The position numbers were made by a program, and so were the translations under genes. 64,000 nucleotides of DNA from Congeria kusceri (Eukaryota; Mollusca; Bivalvia; Myida; Dreissenidae), in assembly GCA_027627225.1 (NCBI GenBank), contig CM051033.1, positions 53,230,410-53,294,409 of the forward strand, in the 5' to 3' direction. This document shows, piece after piece, positions 34,607 through 47,269 of this stretch. The notes under the pieces are model-generated. The model had not been told where the DNA came from. It saw only the letters and a list, made by a program, of their open reading frames with translations, and did no database searches. Each line of letters opens with the position of its first letter. The stretch's first letter is position 1.

Positions 34607-37502
34607 TCACAGCGTACTATTCAGTCGTTTGTTGAATTGCTTAAAAGATGATTTTTTAACAGCTGTTTTAAATTGAGCTATTTTATCTATCATTTTAATG
34701 TAATCTGGTAGGGAATTCCAGTCACTAATGGCTACACTGAAGAACATAATGTTAGCTTTATCGTAACTTTTATGAATATTAAAAGTGTACAGCTGGCACC
34801 TAGTTGAATACTGGTGCATATCGTTAACAAACTCAACACTTTCTTTCATATAGAAAGGACATTTGTTATGAAATATTTTTAAAACATGATTAAGTCGTAA
34901 TTGTTTGTTTCTGTTATCTTTGTTTAGCAGTTGCAAACTGGACAAAATATTGTAATTAACACTCTCTCCGAGTCCCATATTGTTAATAAATCTTACAATT
35001 GTGTTTTGGCATATTTGAAGTTTGCTTTTAAGCATTTATTCAAAATAGGGTTCCAGGAAGAACAAGCTTAGTCCATATGGTATTGAATGAGTGCAGAACA
35101 CAGGTATTTCTTAGTTTTAACATCTAAGAATTTTGCTTGTCTATATAAAAATTTAAGACGATAATTCAAATTTAAAAACAATTTTGTTGACAACAGATTC
35201 ACCTGCTAAAGAACTATCAATGTTAAGACCTAAGTATCTTACATGTTGCGTGAAATAATAGCGTGATCATTGCAAACAATCTTGAAGTCTCCTACTTGCT
35301 TTAATTTACGTTTTGAGCCAAATAATACACATTCAGTGTTTCCAAGATGTAAAGACAATATGTTATCCACCAGCCAGGACGTACAACGTTCTAGAACATT
35401 TCTAAGTTTTGTAGAAATAACGCCTGGATTTGTATAGGCAAATAAAATAGCATTATCATCTGCACACAAAACTAATTTACAATCCGGATCAATACTAATA
35501 ATCATATCATTTATATAGAATAAAAACAGGAGTGGCCCCAAAATACTACCCTGGGGGAGACCACAGGTGACAGGTTTTACGTCAGAGAAGGCATTGTTCA
35601 CACCTACCGTTTGTTTTCTACCACTTTAGTAAGACATGAACCTGTCAGTATTTTGGATTCCCATACGATTACGTTTCCCGCATAGTATATCATGGTCCGC
35701 TGTATCGAATGCTTTTTGAAGATCCAACATAAGCATCCAACATAATCACACCCGTGTACAGTCCCTTAGAATTATTTGTTCCGATATGGTCTAGCAGATG
35801 CACAAGGCAAGTGTCAGTGGAATAGGAATTTCCAAAACCTAATTGGAGTTCATAATGTAAATTATTGTCAGTAAGAAACTGTTCCAGTTGTGTATATATA
35901 GATTTTTCTAAAGTTATTTACACTACACTCAATAAACTGACTGGTCTATATTTTCCAACATCTAGATTACCATTTTTCTTATACAAAGGTTTAACTCTAG
36001 CAATTTTCATGTCATCTGGTATAAACATTTTCAGATATAGCCAAATTTACAATAAGTGTTATAGGTTTTTTTTATCAACACAGAAGCATCTTTTACAAAA
36101 TCTAGCTGGTACTTCATCTAAACCGGCAATTTTAGATGCATTTAAATTGCTCAGTTCCTTGAATACAAAGGATTCGGTCACATTCCTTAAGAAAAAATTC
36201 TTCTTTTGATATTGTTTTTCTTTGTAAAAAATTTAAAAGAGCTGTTGACTTGAGATCAAATGTTTTTGTGGAGAATGCAGTTTTTCAACTAGTTTGGAGG
36301 CAACAGTAGTAAATAAAATGTTAAAGTAATAAACAATTTGAGTAGGGTTGTGGTTTATTTTTGTTTTCAGCAATTTGATCAGCAAAACAATTGGACTAAG
36401 CCTTCTTCATTTCTCTTTGCACAGCATTTCTGTGTTTACCATACAATTAGCAATCTTCGTGCATAACATGTTTCCTAAATGTGTACAAATAAGAGTCTCT
36501 GATCTTAATAAGATCTTAGATTTCTGAGAACATCCAAGGTTCAGTTCTGTTTTTCAACATTTTTTCTTTAACATGAGCTATAGAATACTGACATAAAAAT
36601 ATTTCTAAAGCTTATCCATGCATCGTTAACATTTTCAGCATACATACAATTGTTCCAGTCAGCCTGACTCAACATGTCAATAAATAATGCCTTGGTATAG
36701 TTCTTAACACATCTAACTTTTAATAAAATTGTGTTTGGAAAAAGTTTGTCTGTTAATTTTTTCTAGTGCAAAAAGTCATAAAATGATCACTTATTCCTAT
36801 AGGTACATTGTATACAGCCAAATTGTGAAAGTCTATCTTTTGAAATTTTAATAATATGCTCAATAATACTATTGGACGTTTTTGTTATTCTGGCAGCTTC
36901 ATTAAATACTTGCTGTACGTCAAACATTTTCAATAAACTAGAGTAAAATTTAATTAATGTACTTGATTTCTGTTTGTAGCAAATGTTAAAATCACCAAGA
37001 AGGTATGTTTCTCCATTGGAGCTTAGATTTGACAAATAGTTTCTAAATGTTCAGTAAAAGTTGAATGTTTTGAGGGTCTGTAAAAAATACTTACAACAAT
37101 AGGTTTAGTTTCGGTTGAATGGAGTTCAATAAAAATACATTCATCATCGGTTGTGTTATAGTCATTTCTAATAGTAAAAGCAATATCATTATTCACATAA
37201 CAACATACACCACCTCCATGTATGTCCTTCTCTTTTCTAATGATTTAGTAGTTGTCAATATGTAGTTCGCCGTCTCTTATAGTTGGATCAGTGCAGGTTT
37301 CAGTAACACAAATAACAGTAGACTTAGTTTTTAAGGCAATCAGTTTAAGTTCCGACTTCTTTGGCCAAATCGATATGGCATTGAGGAGAATGAAGTGAAG
37401 TCCTTTGTTTAAAACATTCAAATGTTCGTATGTATGTTTATGGGCTGCTGTATGTGGCTGTCGCTGAGTCGGGTTTGTTGTGGAGTTGGGTGTGATATTC
37501 AT
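34607..37502 (-). pseudogene. Decayed non-LTR retrotransposon (endonuclease/reverse transcriptase)
   Basis: Fragments in correct order on the minus strand, in several frames, belong to one ORF2. They are an endonuclease N-terminus (37245-37502, with LNAISIWPKKSELKL and VICVTETCTD), an endonuclease centre (36787-37035, LLGDFNI), an N-terminal reverse-transcriptase part around 35650-35900, the palm with GLPQGSILGPLLFLFYINDM and a CADD catalytic box (35239-35601), and a C-terminal region (34607-35035, with ISDWNSLPDYI). Stops and frameshifts separate them. It resembles the Jockey/CR1/L2 group and differs from the element at 2.1-6.8 kb: the pre-YADD motif is GLPQGSILGPLL instead of GVRQGENLSPLL. 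It is not functional. Confidence 0.85.
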
Positions 37503-37699
37503 TGAAGTTACTCGTTGAGATTCAAAATGTTCATGCTTATATTTATAACATATTTAAAACATGTACTCGCATCAGACATTTATCCATAATTATTGATTAA
37601 AAAATCTTAAATTTTTATATTTACAAAAGAAAAATAAGGTAAATGCACATTTGAAGTTTATAATGGTATATAATAAAATTAATATACTAGTCAATTATT

Positions 37700-37945
37700 C
37701 CAAGAGGATTTATTAGTCGAGTGACTTGTGTGATGGCGTATCCCACGAGAGGCCGACCAATTAACCAGCGTAATATTCCGTATTTTTGACAGCCAACCGC
37801 AATATCCGATCGGCGTAGATTTAATTTCTCCACTGTGCGTTAACCTGATCTCTTCTCCACCGCGCTCTATAGCTGTTCGCGTCTCGATTGTTTCACGATC
37901 AATACTTCATCGCTAGTCGACAATTCACGAGCGTACATGTGAATA
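37700..37945. other. CpG-rich unique segment
   Basis: Compared with its surroundings this stretch is rich in CpG (CGTATTCC-, GATCGGCG-, TGTTCGCGTCTCG-type runs). It could be the 5' promoter region of the decayed element to its left, or an unrelated promoter for the gene to its right. No direct evidence decides. Confidence 0.25.
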
Positions 37946-38552
37946 ACACTATCAGTGTACTAACTACATACTCGATTTTGACTTTGTATGTCTGAAACTA
38001 CGTCTGTTAGTTCTTCTGGATGTATGTCCGTCATAAATCTGCCCAAGACGATATATGTTTAGGTCTAAAAAGTTTGAAAATGAAACGAAACTTACTATAA
38101 ATAACATAAATTTATTTAAATGAATATGTAACAAGGTAGAATTTTCCAATAATTCTGACAGGGTAGTAGGGTACATCCCTTTTACCAGACTGACCAGCTG
38201 TCACAGTTTACCGATTTTAAAATCTGTTTAATCAGGCGACTGTTTCCCACTCTTTGTAAATATATATTAATTGTGTTCTGTGAAGTCAAGGTGTGAGCAG
38301 CCATTTTTTCATAGAGCTGAATATTTGTACATGCAAAGTTACTATTACTTCTGAAGTACTAATTGTATTTTCATTTTGTGTATTTTTTATGTATTACAAG
38401 TGATTTGCAAATGAGTATTGCTCTGTTTGTAATTATTTTGTTTTGAACTTTGTGTTCACTGGAACCTGTAATCAAGATGGCATTGTTCTTTTATTTTGAT
38501 AAGAAAGTCTATATTAATCATCACTTTGTTTTCTATTGTTTTAATGTTGCAG

Positions 38553-38631
38553 ATTTAACAAACACGAGTCAGAGTGAGTACAGGCAGAGAGGCTGAGGAA
38601 GGCAGACTATGTAAAAGTCCAACCACATTTG
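38553..38631 (+). other. Candidate non-coding 5' exon of the Ig-like receptor gene
   Basis: The sequence is bounded by TTTTAATGTTGCAG and TTTG|GTATGT, good acceptor and donor matches, and contains no long frame. It is one of two such intervals upstream of the coding exons. Being internal, it would need a first exon further left. This is inference from splice-site pattern only. Confidence 0.3.
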
Positions 38632-38897
38632 GTATGTAAATATGTGTTGTGATGTGCATGTGTGTGAGAGGAAAATTATAACTTTTGTATGTATTCTGTT
38701 ACTGTGATTTGTATTGCTTTGTAAAGGATTATTCTACTTTTATCTAGTGAAATGTTTGTATATGTGTAAAGAGTAATTTAAGTGGGCCACTAGACAAATT
38801 CTCGTATGATTATATACGTAAAGATGAATAACTCTTTTAAGTTTTTGAATGTGATGACTATAAGATTTTCTATATGTCTGTTATTGTGTATTTTCAG

Positions 38898-38969
38898 GGC
38901 TTAATCCACATTGATCTTGATTGGTCCTGATTCTGATCTTTGTGATCCTTAGTGATCCACAGACAGTTG
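38898..38969 (+). other. Second candidate non-coding 5' exon
   Basis: Bounded by GTGTATTTTCAG and GTTG|GTATTT. It contains several GATC/GATCTT repeats and no long frame. It could be spliced to the acceptor at 40802 (TTGTTTTAG) eight bases before the start codon. Confidence 0.25.
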
Positions 38970-40305
38970 GTATTTTGTGCGACTATATATGATATATATT
39001 CAATATATGAAGAATATCAACTAAACTAGAGTTGTTTACTTTATTACTGACAATATAGAAATTGGTAGAAACTGAACTTATACCTCAGAGAACACTATAT
39101 TACAAATGTAAACAGTATGCATTGTATTTAAAGCGTTTAAAATAGTTTAAATATGATACAAACCTAGCTGTAAATAACAGAAACTGATTCTACAAATAGT
39201 ATTTAAAACTACCATTGACGAAAAGAAAGCATTTATACATACTTTTCATCGCAGTATGTAAGTTTGAGTGAGTATATTTTGCTTATGTTTAAATCGTAAC
39301 ATTCATAAATAAATTGCATTCAACAATGTTCTGCCAAAATATTACTGGTTGACATAAGACGAATCTGATAACAGCTTTTGTGTGTGAAGTACAGAATGTG
39401 TGCTCTTTAGATACATGGGCACGCATTAACAGGAAGTGAAATGTACTACCACTACAGCTGTATGTGTTTAAAATATTTGGACGGGGTTGAAGTTTATTGA
39501 AACAAATGGACTGTGTTGATGCTGATTTGTAATATTAATGCGTAACGCTAGTGTAAGTAATCCAAGTTCCATGACGCTTTCCGTGTTGTGTACAGGGTCA
39601 TGAGGTATTCAAAAGAGCTGTTCTGCTGCTGATGAAATAGTGCACTGTCATTATTCATTTATGGACACCCATCACAAGAGTTAATGTATTCACGTTTTCA
39701 TGGTATATATGGTTTTGTTTTAAAATGTATGTATTTTCAATCTGTTACGGTGATTTATACGATTCATTCCATAAACATAATATATACGTATGATATTACA
39801 TGTCGCGTATTTGAACTTTGATTTTAAATGTGAATACAACTATCAGGTTTGATATAGCTAAATTCCTTTTCTTAGATTTCAATATTCATAAAGTCCTTCG
39901 TATGGCATTTACATTTCCCAGTAGTTCGTTATGAGAAAGTGATTTCTACAGCCGGAACCTTTCAGTAAGAAATTATTGAAATTAAACTTTTTATATTTCA
40001 TGAACTACGCAAACAGTGTACAATGTTTTAAAAAAATACTTTTGTTTGGTTTCTAGATATAATGTATCCTTGAAATGGTTATTGGTTAATCATCCATAAA
40101 TTTAGATGATGCTTGTATTTACTTCATTTCATTTTGCATACGAAACTTGCAATTGTGTTGCTCTGGTGAACATTAAACTATTGTGTTATTAAACTGTAAG
40201 TCAATTGAATTAATATTCTCGTTTATTATTATTTAATTTGAATCGCAATGCTATTAGGTTAAATTGTATTTACACGTGTGTGTAATATGATTTAGTCTGG
40301 GCTAA

Positions 40306-40709
<404 letters not shown>

Positions 40710-40810
40710 GCCTGTTTTACATCAACTTTGGCATTTCTCTATACATGTATTCGTTTGGAGATAAAATGTATTGGTGGTCAACATGGTATGTATTGTTTTA
40801 GACACAAGCA

Positions 40811-43800
40811 ATGAAGCTTAGTTTGAAAGCATGGATGGTTTGCGTCTGCTCATTTTTGTATTCAAGTAAGACTAAATACTCTTTTATTTTCAATGCACTA
40901 TTTAGTAGTATTTATTATGATTTCTTATTAGGAATTCACAACATTGTCATTAGTGGTTATTATTTGCCTTGTAGACGAAACAATAAATAACGTGTATTTG
41001 AAAGTTTACCTCGTGTAACCGATTAAAACATGTTCAATCATGTATCTGTTGTCGTTTCACTATTCGATTATAATTAATTAAGAGTTCTATTCGATGGTTT
41101 TCTTTTGCAGTCGTTTATGGTCGTGTGACATCAAATACAACAAAAGTGTTTAACTGCGGTGAAACAATTGAAATCAACTGCCAAACGAAAATGTGCGCAC
41201 CATTCCAGCTACGACGAAACGATGAGTTTAAAGTGAATTGCTATAACAAGACAAATTACTGTTATAATGCTTCCGGTTATAACACCAGTTGCGATTCAGG
41301 TTTGTCGATGTTTAATGCTATCACTACTCTGTTTTCAAAACAACTCCTACATACATTCTAATACGACAATTTTAACTTGCCTCTTTGTGGCATTAGTGTC
41401 AACTTAAATGTTGGAAGAAATAACATTTAAATATAACGACACAATTAATATGTTTTATTTGACAATAAGAACATATTGCTAGTAATAGAAAAATTAAAAA
41501 GATTCGGTTGTTTTCATGTATATCGTGCTTAAAATTATATGTAATGTATACAAGTTAAACAAGGTTTCCTTAAGTTGAACAGAACTGGTAGAAGTAAGTA
41601 ATGCTTGTTGAATTTTTAATAGTTATTTTAGTAAATGTCTGTCGAGATGATTTTGTTCATTCAGTTTTAATTGACACTTATGTCGTGTTAAGCTAACACA
41701 TATATGGATGATTGCAATTTTCTTAGGTAAGCACAAATGTTATTATAATGTTAATGTTTTTATATGCAGGTGGAAGAAAATTTTACAAGGTGGCTGACAT
41801 ATATGATGATGATGCCGTTTATGTTTGCACCGATTTATTGTCTGGAGATACAACGTTAATGACAACGAAAGTAGATGGTAAGTGTCTAGTTTACAATAAG
41901 CTAGTACGTCTTACAACCTATTTAGTTACCTTAACCGAGTCGCTTTATCTACGAAGTTTTGGTCGATGTTTTTAATACATTGGATTTATTGGATTGTCTT
42001 TTTAAAAAAAAAAAAACCTTAAGGTATATTATTTCAATCAACCAGTTATTTTTCACGTTGGTTTGATCATAAATAGTTACTGTACGATTGAAATCACATA
42101 AACGTCTTCCGGAATGCTAAAAGCAGCAAATTAATGCTGTTGGAAACACACTGCAGTTGCATTTACTACCACACGGTAAAGGTCAGTGCTTTAAAAGTTA
42201 TAGAAATGTTCCTGAAATCCTTCAAAGCCATTATTTTGCAGATGTAAATGTATGTATGTTTTACTACATGTTCATGTTCCTGTAACCACGATTATTCTGA
42301 AATTGTTTTCATTCATTTCAGAGAGTTCTTGCGACAATAAACAACTATGTAAGTTAAATTTCTTTTTAAAAAATGGGCAATTGGGACGCTTTGTTTTTGA
42401 CGCATACGTTTCATCTAATGTAGAATTACTATTGGGCAATGTGTCCAGTTGTGTAATTTTTAGAAAACTAAAAATCATAGGCATATTTACAAGTGAAATA
42501 CTTTATTAATATTTCATGAACTCCATGTGGTATATTAAAAAACATATTATGAAAATAATCAACGAATAGTCTTGAATGAATATATATGGGAGTAATATGT
42601 ACTCATATTGCTAATTATATTTATCCTCAATAAGAATTTTCCTGTTTTTTATTTTGAAAGCCATTAACAAAATGTGATAAACTTGCTTATTTGATGCATG
42701 TTCTGAATCTAAACAATAATATTTTTTATTGTTTGAATATAAGCCACACAGTAGAGGCAAAAGACATAAACTTTACAATGCAAATTTGACAATTTATACA
42801 GTTTTTAACACTACCCCCATACAAAATTAAGCCGGATTTTTTTTTTTCAGAGTACACTTTTTAATATTTTAAAAATCTTTTTAAAATAATTATTGGAAAC
42901 CTAAGAAAGATACTCCCATAAAACTTTCAAAAATTCTTAGCTACAAAATATAATCAATATATAAAATTAGTTTAATAACTTTTTAACATGAAACAAATTA
43001 AATTTTGTTTCATCATTGTGTATTCTGTTATAAACAATATTAATTGTAAAAGTCTAAAACACAAAATCTAGAAGAGTGAATAAAAGAGTTGTATAAACTA
43101 AATTAACATTTATTACATTTTATAAATGAAAGAAACATATGCATGATAGACAGAACCAAATTTGTGCTGCATGAATACATCTAAACATTGCCATGATGTT
43201 ATATGTTGACACGGCTGTTTTGTTGTGTGTTTTTGTAAGGAATATGATTGTAATTGCATGTAACGTTAGTTGCCCCGCAGTCGTGAAGAATCATAAGAAA
43301 TGTCATTGCTACAGGTCGTAAATGAAGTCTTGTGCAATCTGGGTTAACTGGTATAACATAAATGTACGTAATTACCAAGGTTTCTATGCGTGATTCTATG
43401 ATAATAAAACCTATTTTGTTTTTTATAATGCTTTGTATTATTCATTAAAGAGAGCAAGGTAAGTTTAAGTTTGACATCCCCTCGGTATTCTGGTTGATTG
43501 TTTGGTGATAGCCATCCTACTGTGGTTTTCTGCTAATTTTTGCTTGGTTTTTGAGCACTTATTTAATTCTAGCAATTCTTGCTTAATCAAATACACGAAT
43601 GAGAATGTAGTTGGAATCAACTACTAGAATGGAACATATATGAATTTCATGTGTATACAAATAGCCAGAGACATTATTCTGCGAATGTACGTGTATACTA
43701 ATAGTTCCTTTAATGATTATTGTTTATAGTTCCCGTTAAAAGTATACGTTTGAAGTATTTTTATATTTTAATCTCATTGAAAAAATCAGTAACAAATAAC

Positions 43801-46788
43801 TGTGTGTCTTAGAAAACAAAATTTGGTTTGTATATTTTTTTTTGTATCATATATAGGCATCTAGTTAGTAACAATTATGTTATTTATAAGCGCATTCAAT
43901 TGTTCAGACGATTGACATGATGTTATATGTTGACACGGCTGTTTTGTTGTGTGTTTTTGTAAGGAATTTGATTGTAATTGCATGTAACGTTAGTTGTCCC
44001 GCAGTCGTGAAGAATCATAAGAAATGAAGACTTACAATCTGGGTTAACTGGTATAACATAAATGTACGTAATTACCAAGGTCACTATGCGTGATTCTATG
44101 ATAAAAGAACCTCTTTTGACATCCCCTCGGTATTCTGGTTGATTGTTTGGTGATAGCCATCCTAATGTGGTTTTCCGCCAATTTTTGCTGGGTTTTTGAG
44201 CACTTATTTAATTCTAGTATATCGTATATAACACGTATTGAAGTTTTAGGTGGAAGTTTTTGATAAATAATATTAATGAATTTATACGTATTTGTGAGGG
44301 TATAACGCTCTCCTTTTCTAATACGTTAGTCTTTAACATCTTCTTAATGCTTAATATACGAATGTGAGTACCTATTGTCTTTGGGACTTATGTATCGCAG
44401 ACAAATACATGTAAAAAACAAAATTTAACTTATAATATTTTTATTCAAATTTAATAGAAATGCATCATTCAATTGATTTACGATCCAATTGTTCAACGAT
44501 TCAACGGAAACCAGAGCAAACGAACAGCAACATTCTGAGGCACGTTGGAATGAAGGAAACAAATGCATCAGCTGCATTCGTTTTTATAAACACGCTCTCA
44601 AGACGCATAATTATAAATAAGATTATATCCATGCGTTTTAAAGTTATTTATATTTTCAGCTTCTGGTAATAAGGACTCGACAGAAAATACAGGTATTAAT
44701 GTTCTACATTCAATATGTGTTATACAGTCCGTATATGTCTTTCACTAAAATTCAGCATGTTCGTGTAATTCAAAATGGTATGATACTAATATGAAGAAAT
44801 ATTGCTTTAAATATGTGAGTTTCTTGTTGTATTTTTCCCCACTTATCAGAGAAACAACGGCATAATAGTGCATGCAGTTTAGATATTGAATTGTATTACA
44901 AGAATTCCTTTATTTACTTCAGAAAGTACCCAATCCACTGTCTCATTCGTCACCCCGATAACTGTGTGTGGTTACTTTATTTTGGTGCTGTCGATTATTA
45001 AATTAAGCATCAAGCGTAGCAAACGTAAGTATGATTTCATTATTGAGCATATATCATATTCTATGTGTTACCAATATACATACGTACTTTGGATTATCTA
45101 TGGATTAAATAGTTATTGTATTTAAATATTACTCATAGTACTGAATAGTAATATGTTATGTACTATGCAATTTTATTTCAGTTAACGTCTGGTGGTTACG
45201 GTTCCTGCTGGTTTTAGTATGTATCACACTTGTTCACGGGGTTATCATCCTTATTGCACTGCTGGTGTGTGGAGGTAATTACCACATGAATATATATTCG
45301 AAAAATATTATTCAGAATAATATATATTTAAAAGGAATATATACTTTTTTGGTATTGATATTAAATCACTATCGGATCTCAAGACTCGTATCCAGTAGGC
45401 TTTTAACTTCATTAGAACATTTGAAATATGCTGAGTTTATTTCCCTGCTGTTGTTTTGAGATAAATCCCACTTAATATAATACTATTAATATACACTCAC
45501 AAAAACATCCGGTTTCATTGTTACTGGGATTCCAATATATTTAGAATATTTCACTTTACTGAGTTTATATATTATTCGAGTGGTTGAATGTAAAATCACC
45601 ACTCTAGTTTCAGGTGACAACAACCGATCTCAATTTATAGTGGGTTTTTTTTTTGGGGGGGGGTTATACAAACCAGTTGTATTGACATATATGTGGGCAC
45701 ATAACTTTCGTGGTTTCGTATTTAATAGATGTATATGTTAATAATTATTTTATGAATTCTTCGTAGTTTGGTCTAGCACAAACTTTGTTTTGTTTTACAT
45801 TCAGATACCAAGGCTTCTAGGGCAATCAAGGCCATCTTCATGACTTCCGGTATGTTTATTGTAATTATTTATTAATGACTTGATAAGGATAGACAATAAC
45901 CACAACATGTTTTGTTTCCTTCTCAAGCCAGTTAAAATTCTTTACGAAGATTTACCGGTACAATTATTTTCAAAACCTTTACACACATTTAATTCAAAAC
46001 TCTAAACATTGTAAAAACAAACATTATCGGTTATTTATTTGCATTATGGCGTTGTTTCGTGCTTTGTTTAATGACTTAGCTTGAACGTGTTTGAATAAAT
46101 ATTTACAGACTTGAATGAAGATGTCCGAAAGCATGCTGTGTATGTCATGTTCCATATTTTCTGGACATTTGGCGGTGTCTACTTGGTGCCTAAATGCTGC
46201 GGTAACAAAATGTTATTCTTTGTTCACAACAAAAGTGATCATTTACGACTTGTAGTTCCAGTCTTCTTCGAAATAGTAATGGAAAACTTTAAGCTTGATA
46301 TGCACAATCATACAATATATAAAACAACGCCATACAGTGTCAACCAATGCTATGCTAAAACTTCAAGCATACATACATTTAAAGAAAATGAAATACATAC
46401 AGTATGGCATGAAACTCACATAAATGAATGCATGAGTACATACATGTAACTACATGAAATATTTATTACGTGAACCATTTAATACATTAATAAATACAAA
46501 CATTCATACATACCTGCGTACTTAAGCATATTCAGCATAAATCCAGTCATACATGCATCCATACATACAAACGAACATACATATAAACATGCATACATGT
46601 TTTAAATCAGATACATTAATGCATATACTATTCATGTTTGTTTTCTTTTAGATGGATGCTGCTCCAATATAGCAGATGTTTTCGGGTCTGTTGAGCGAGG
46701 AAATGAGTACCAGATGTCTGCAAACGAGTCACAGAACCCCTTTCTTGAAAATACATCAAACAACTACGAAAAGACAACCACGAATTAA
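40811..46788 (+). CDS. Ig-like, three-membrane-segment receptor-type protein, ten coding exons
   Basis: Exons: 40811-40865, 41111-41299, 41770-41877, 42322-42348, 44660-44692, 44923-45024, 45182-45274, 45805-45849, 46109-46201, 46652-46788. All junctions are AG/GT, the sum is 882 nt (293 residues plus TAA), and every intron is in phase 1. Residues 1-22 are a signal peptide (MKLSLKAWMVCVCSFLYS onward). Residues of about 27-118 form one Ig-like domain: GETIEINC holds the B-strand Cys and DDDAVYVC the F-strand Cys; the usual C-strand Trp is not seen. The domain has seven cysteines and four Asn-glycosylation sites. A short Ser/Thr stalk (119-144) leads to hydrophobic segments near 145-167, 174-202 and 226-246. 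A KRSK basic patch after the first suggests it is cytoplasmic there, putting the tail (250-293) inside. The tail has CC clusters and an NPF motif. I recognise no named family. An immune or cell-contact receptor is a guess. The 2.3-kb intron 4 could hide a missed exon. Confidence 0.78.
43191..44220. repeat. Direct duplication inside intron 4 of the Ig-like gene
   Basis: Copy A (43191-43574) and copy B (43916-44220) share CATGATGTTATATGTTGACA, the block GCATGTAACGTTAGTTG, TACGTAATTACCAAGG and GACATCCCCTCGGTATTCTG with high identity. Copy B lacks two segments of about 30 and 55 bp that are present in A. Neither contains an evident exon. Confidence 0.85.
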
Positions 46789-46842
46789 TGACACAGTAAT
46801 TTTTTTTACGTGAATGTGACTACTTTGTACTAACAAAAATAT

Positions 46843-46848
46843 AATAAA
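46843..46848 (+). terminator. Candidate poly(A) signal AATAAA of the Ig-like gene
   Basis: AATAAA lies 55 bases after the TAA stop, at a usual distance for a short 3' untranslated region. AATAAA is common in AT-rich DNA, so support is modest. Confidence 0.45.
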
Positions 46849-47068
46849 CTCAAAGATACATGGAATTACAGTGGCTGATTGACACAAGATCGTGGGATAA
46901 AATAATAAAATGCGATAATACCGTTGCCAAAAAACATTCATCAATACTTTAAGTAATTTACTGCAACAATATTCAGGAAATGTAAATACAAAAATAATAA
47001 ACGCGCACTTACACATGGGTTTTTCGACAACAATGATCAGTCAAGTAAGTCTTCCATTTGATAATGTG

Positions 47069-47268
47069 GTCGCTTGTGATGAGCAGAAGCAGAAGTCCTA
47101 CTTCGTGTGATGAGCAGAAGCAGAAGTCCTACTTCGTGTGATGAGCAGAAGAAGAAGTCCTACTTCGTGTGATGAGCAGAAGTCCTACTTCGTGTGATGA
47201 GCAGAAGCAGAAGCAGAAGTCCTACTTCGTGTGATGAGCAGAAGCAGAAGCAGAAGTCCTACTTCGGT
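47069..47268. repeat. Minisatellite, 23-41 bp units, six copies
   Basis: The unit GTGATGAGCAGAAGCAGAAG-TCCTACTTC repeats six times. The inner GAAGCA hexamer varies from one to three copies, so unit length changes in steps of about six. It lies downstream of the Ig-like gene and is not part of a coding frame that I can support. Confidence 0.9.
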
Positions 47269-47269
47269 T

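Noticed and set aside
44460..44669. An extra exon of the Ig-like gene in intron 4
   Set aside because: The open frame overlaps the real exon at 44660 but lacks an upstream acceptor that would keep phase 1.
44849..44878. A small exon after CTTATCAG
   Set aside because: No GT donor follows at a phase-compatible place; the acceptor at 44922 is used cleanly instead.
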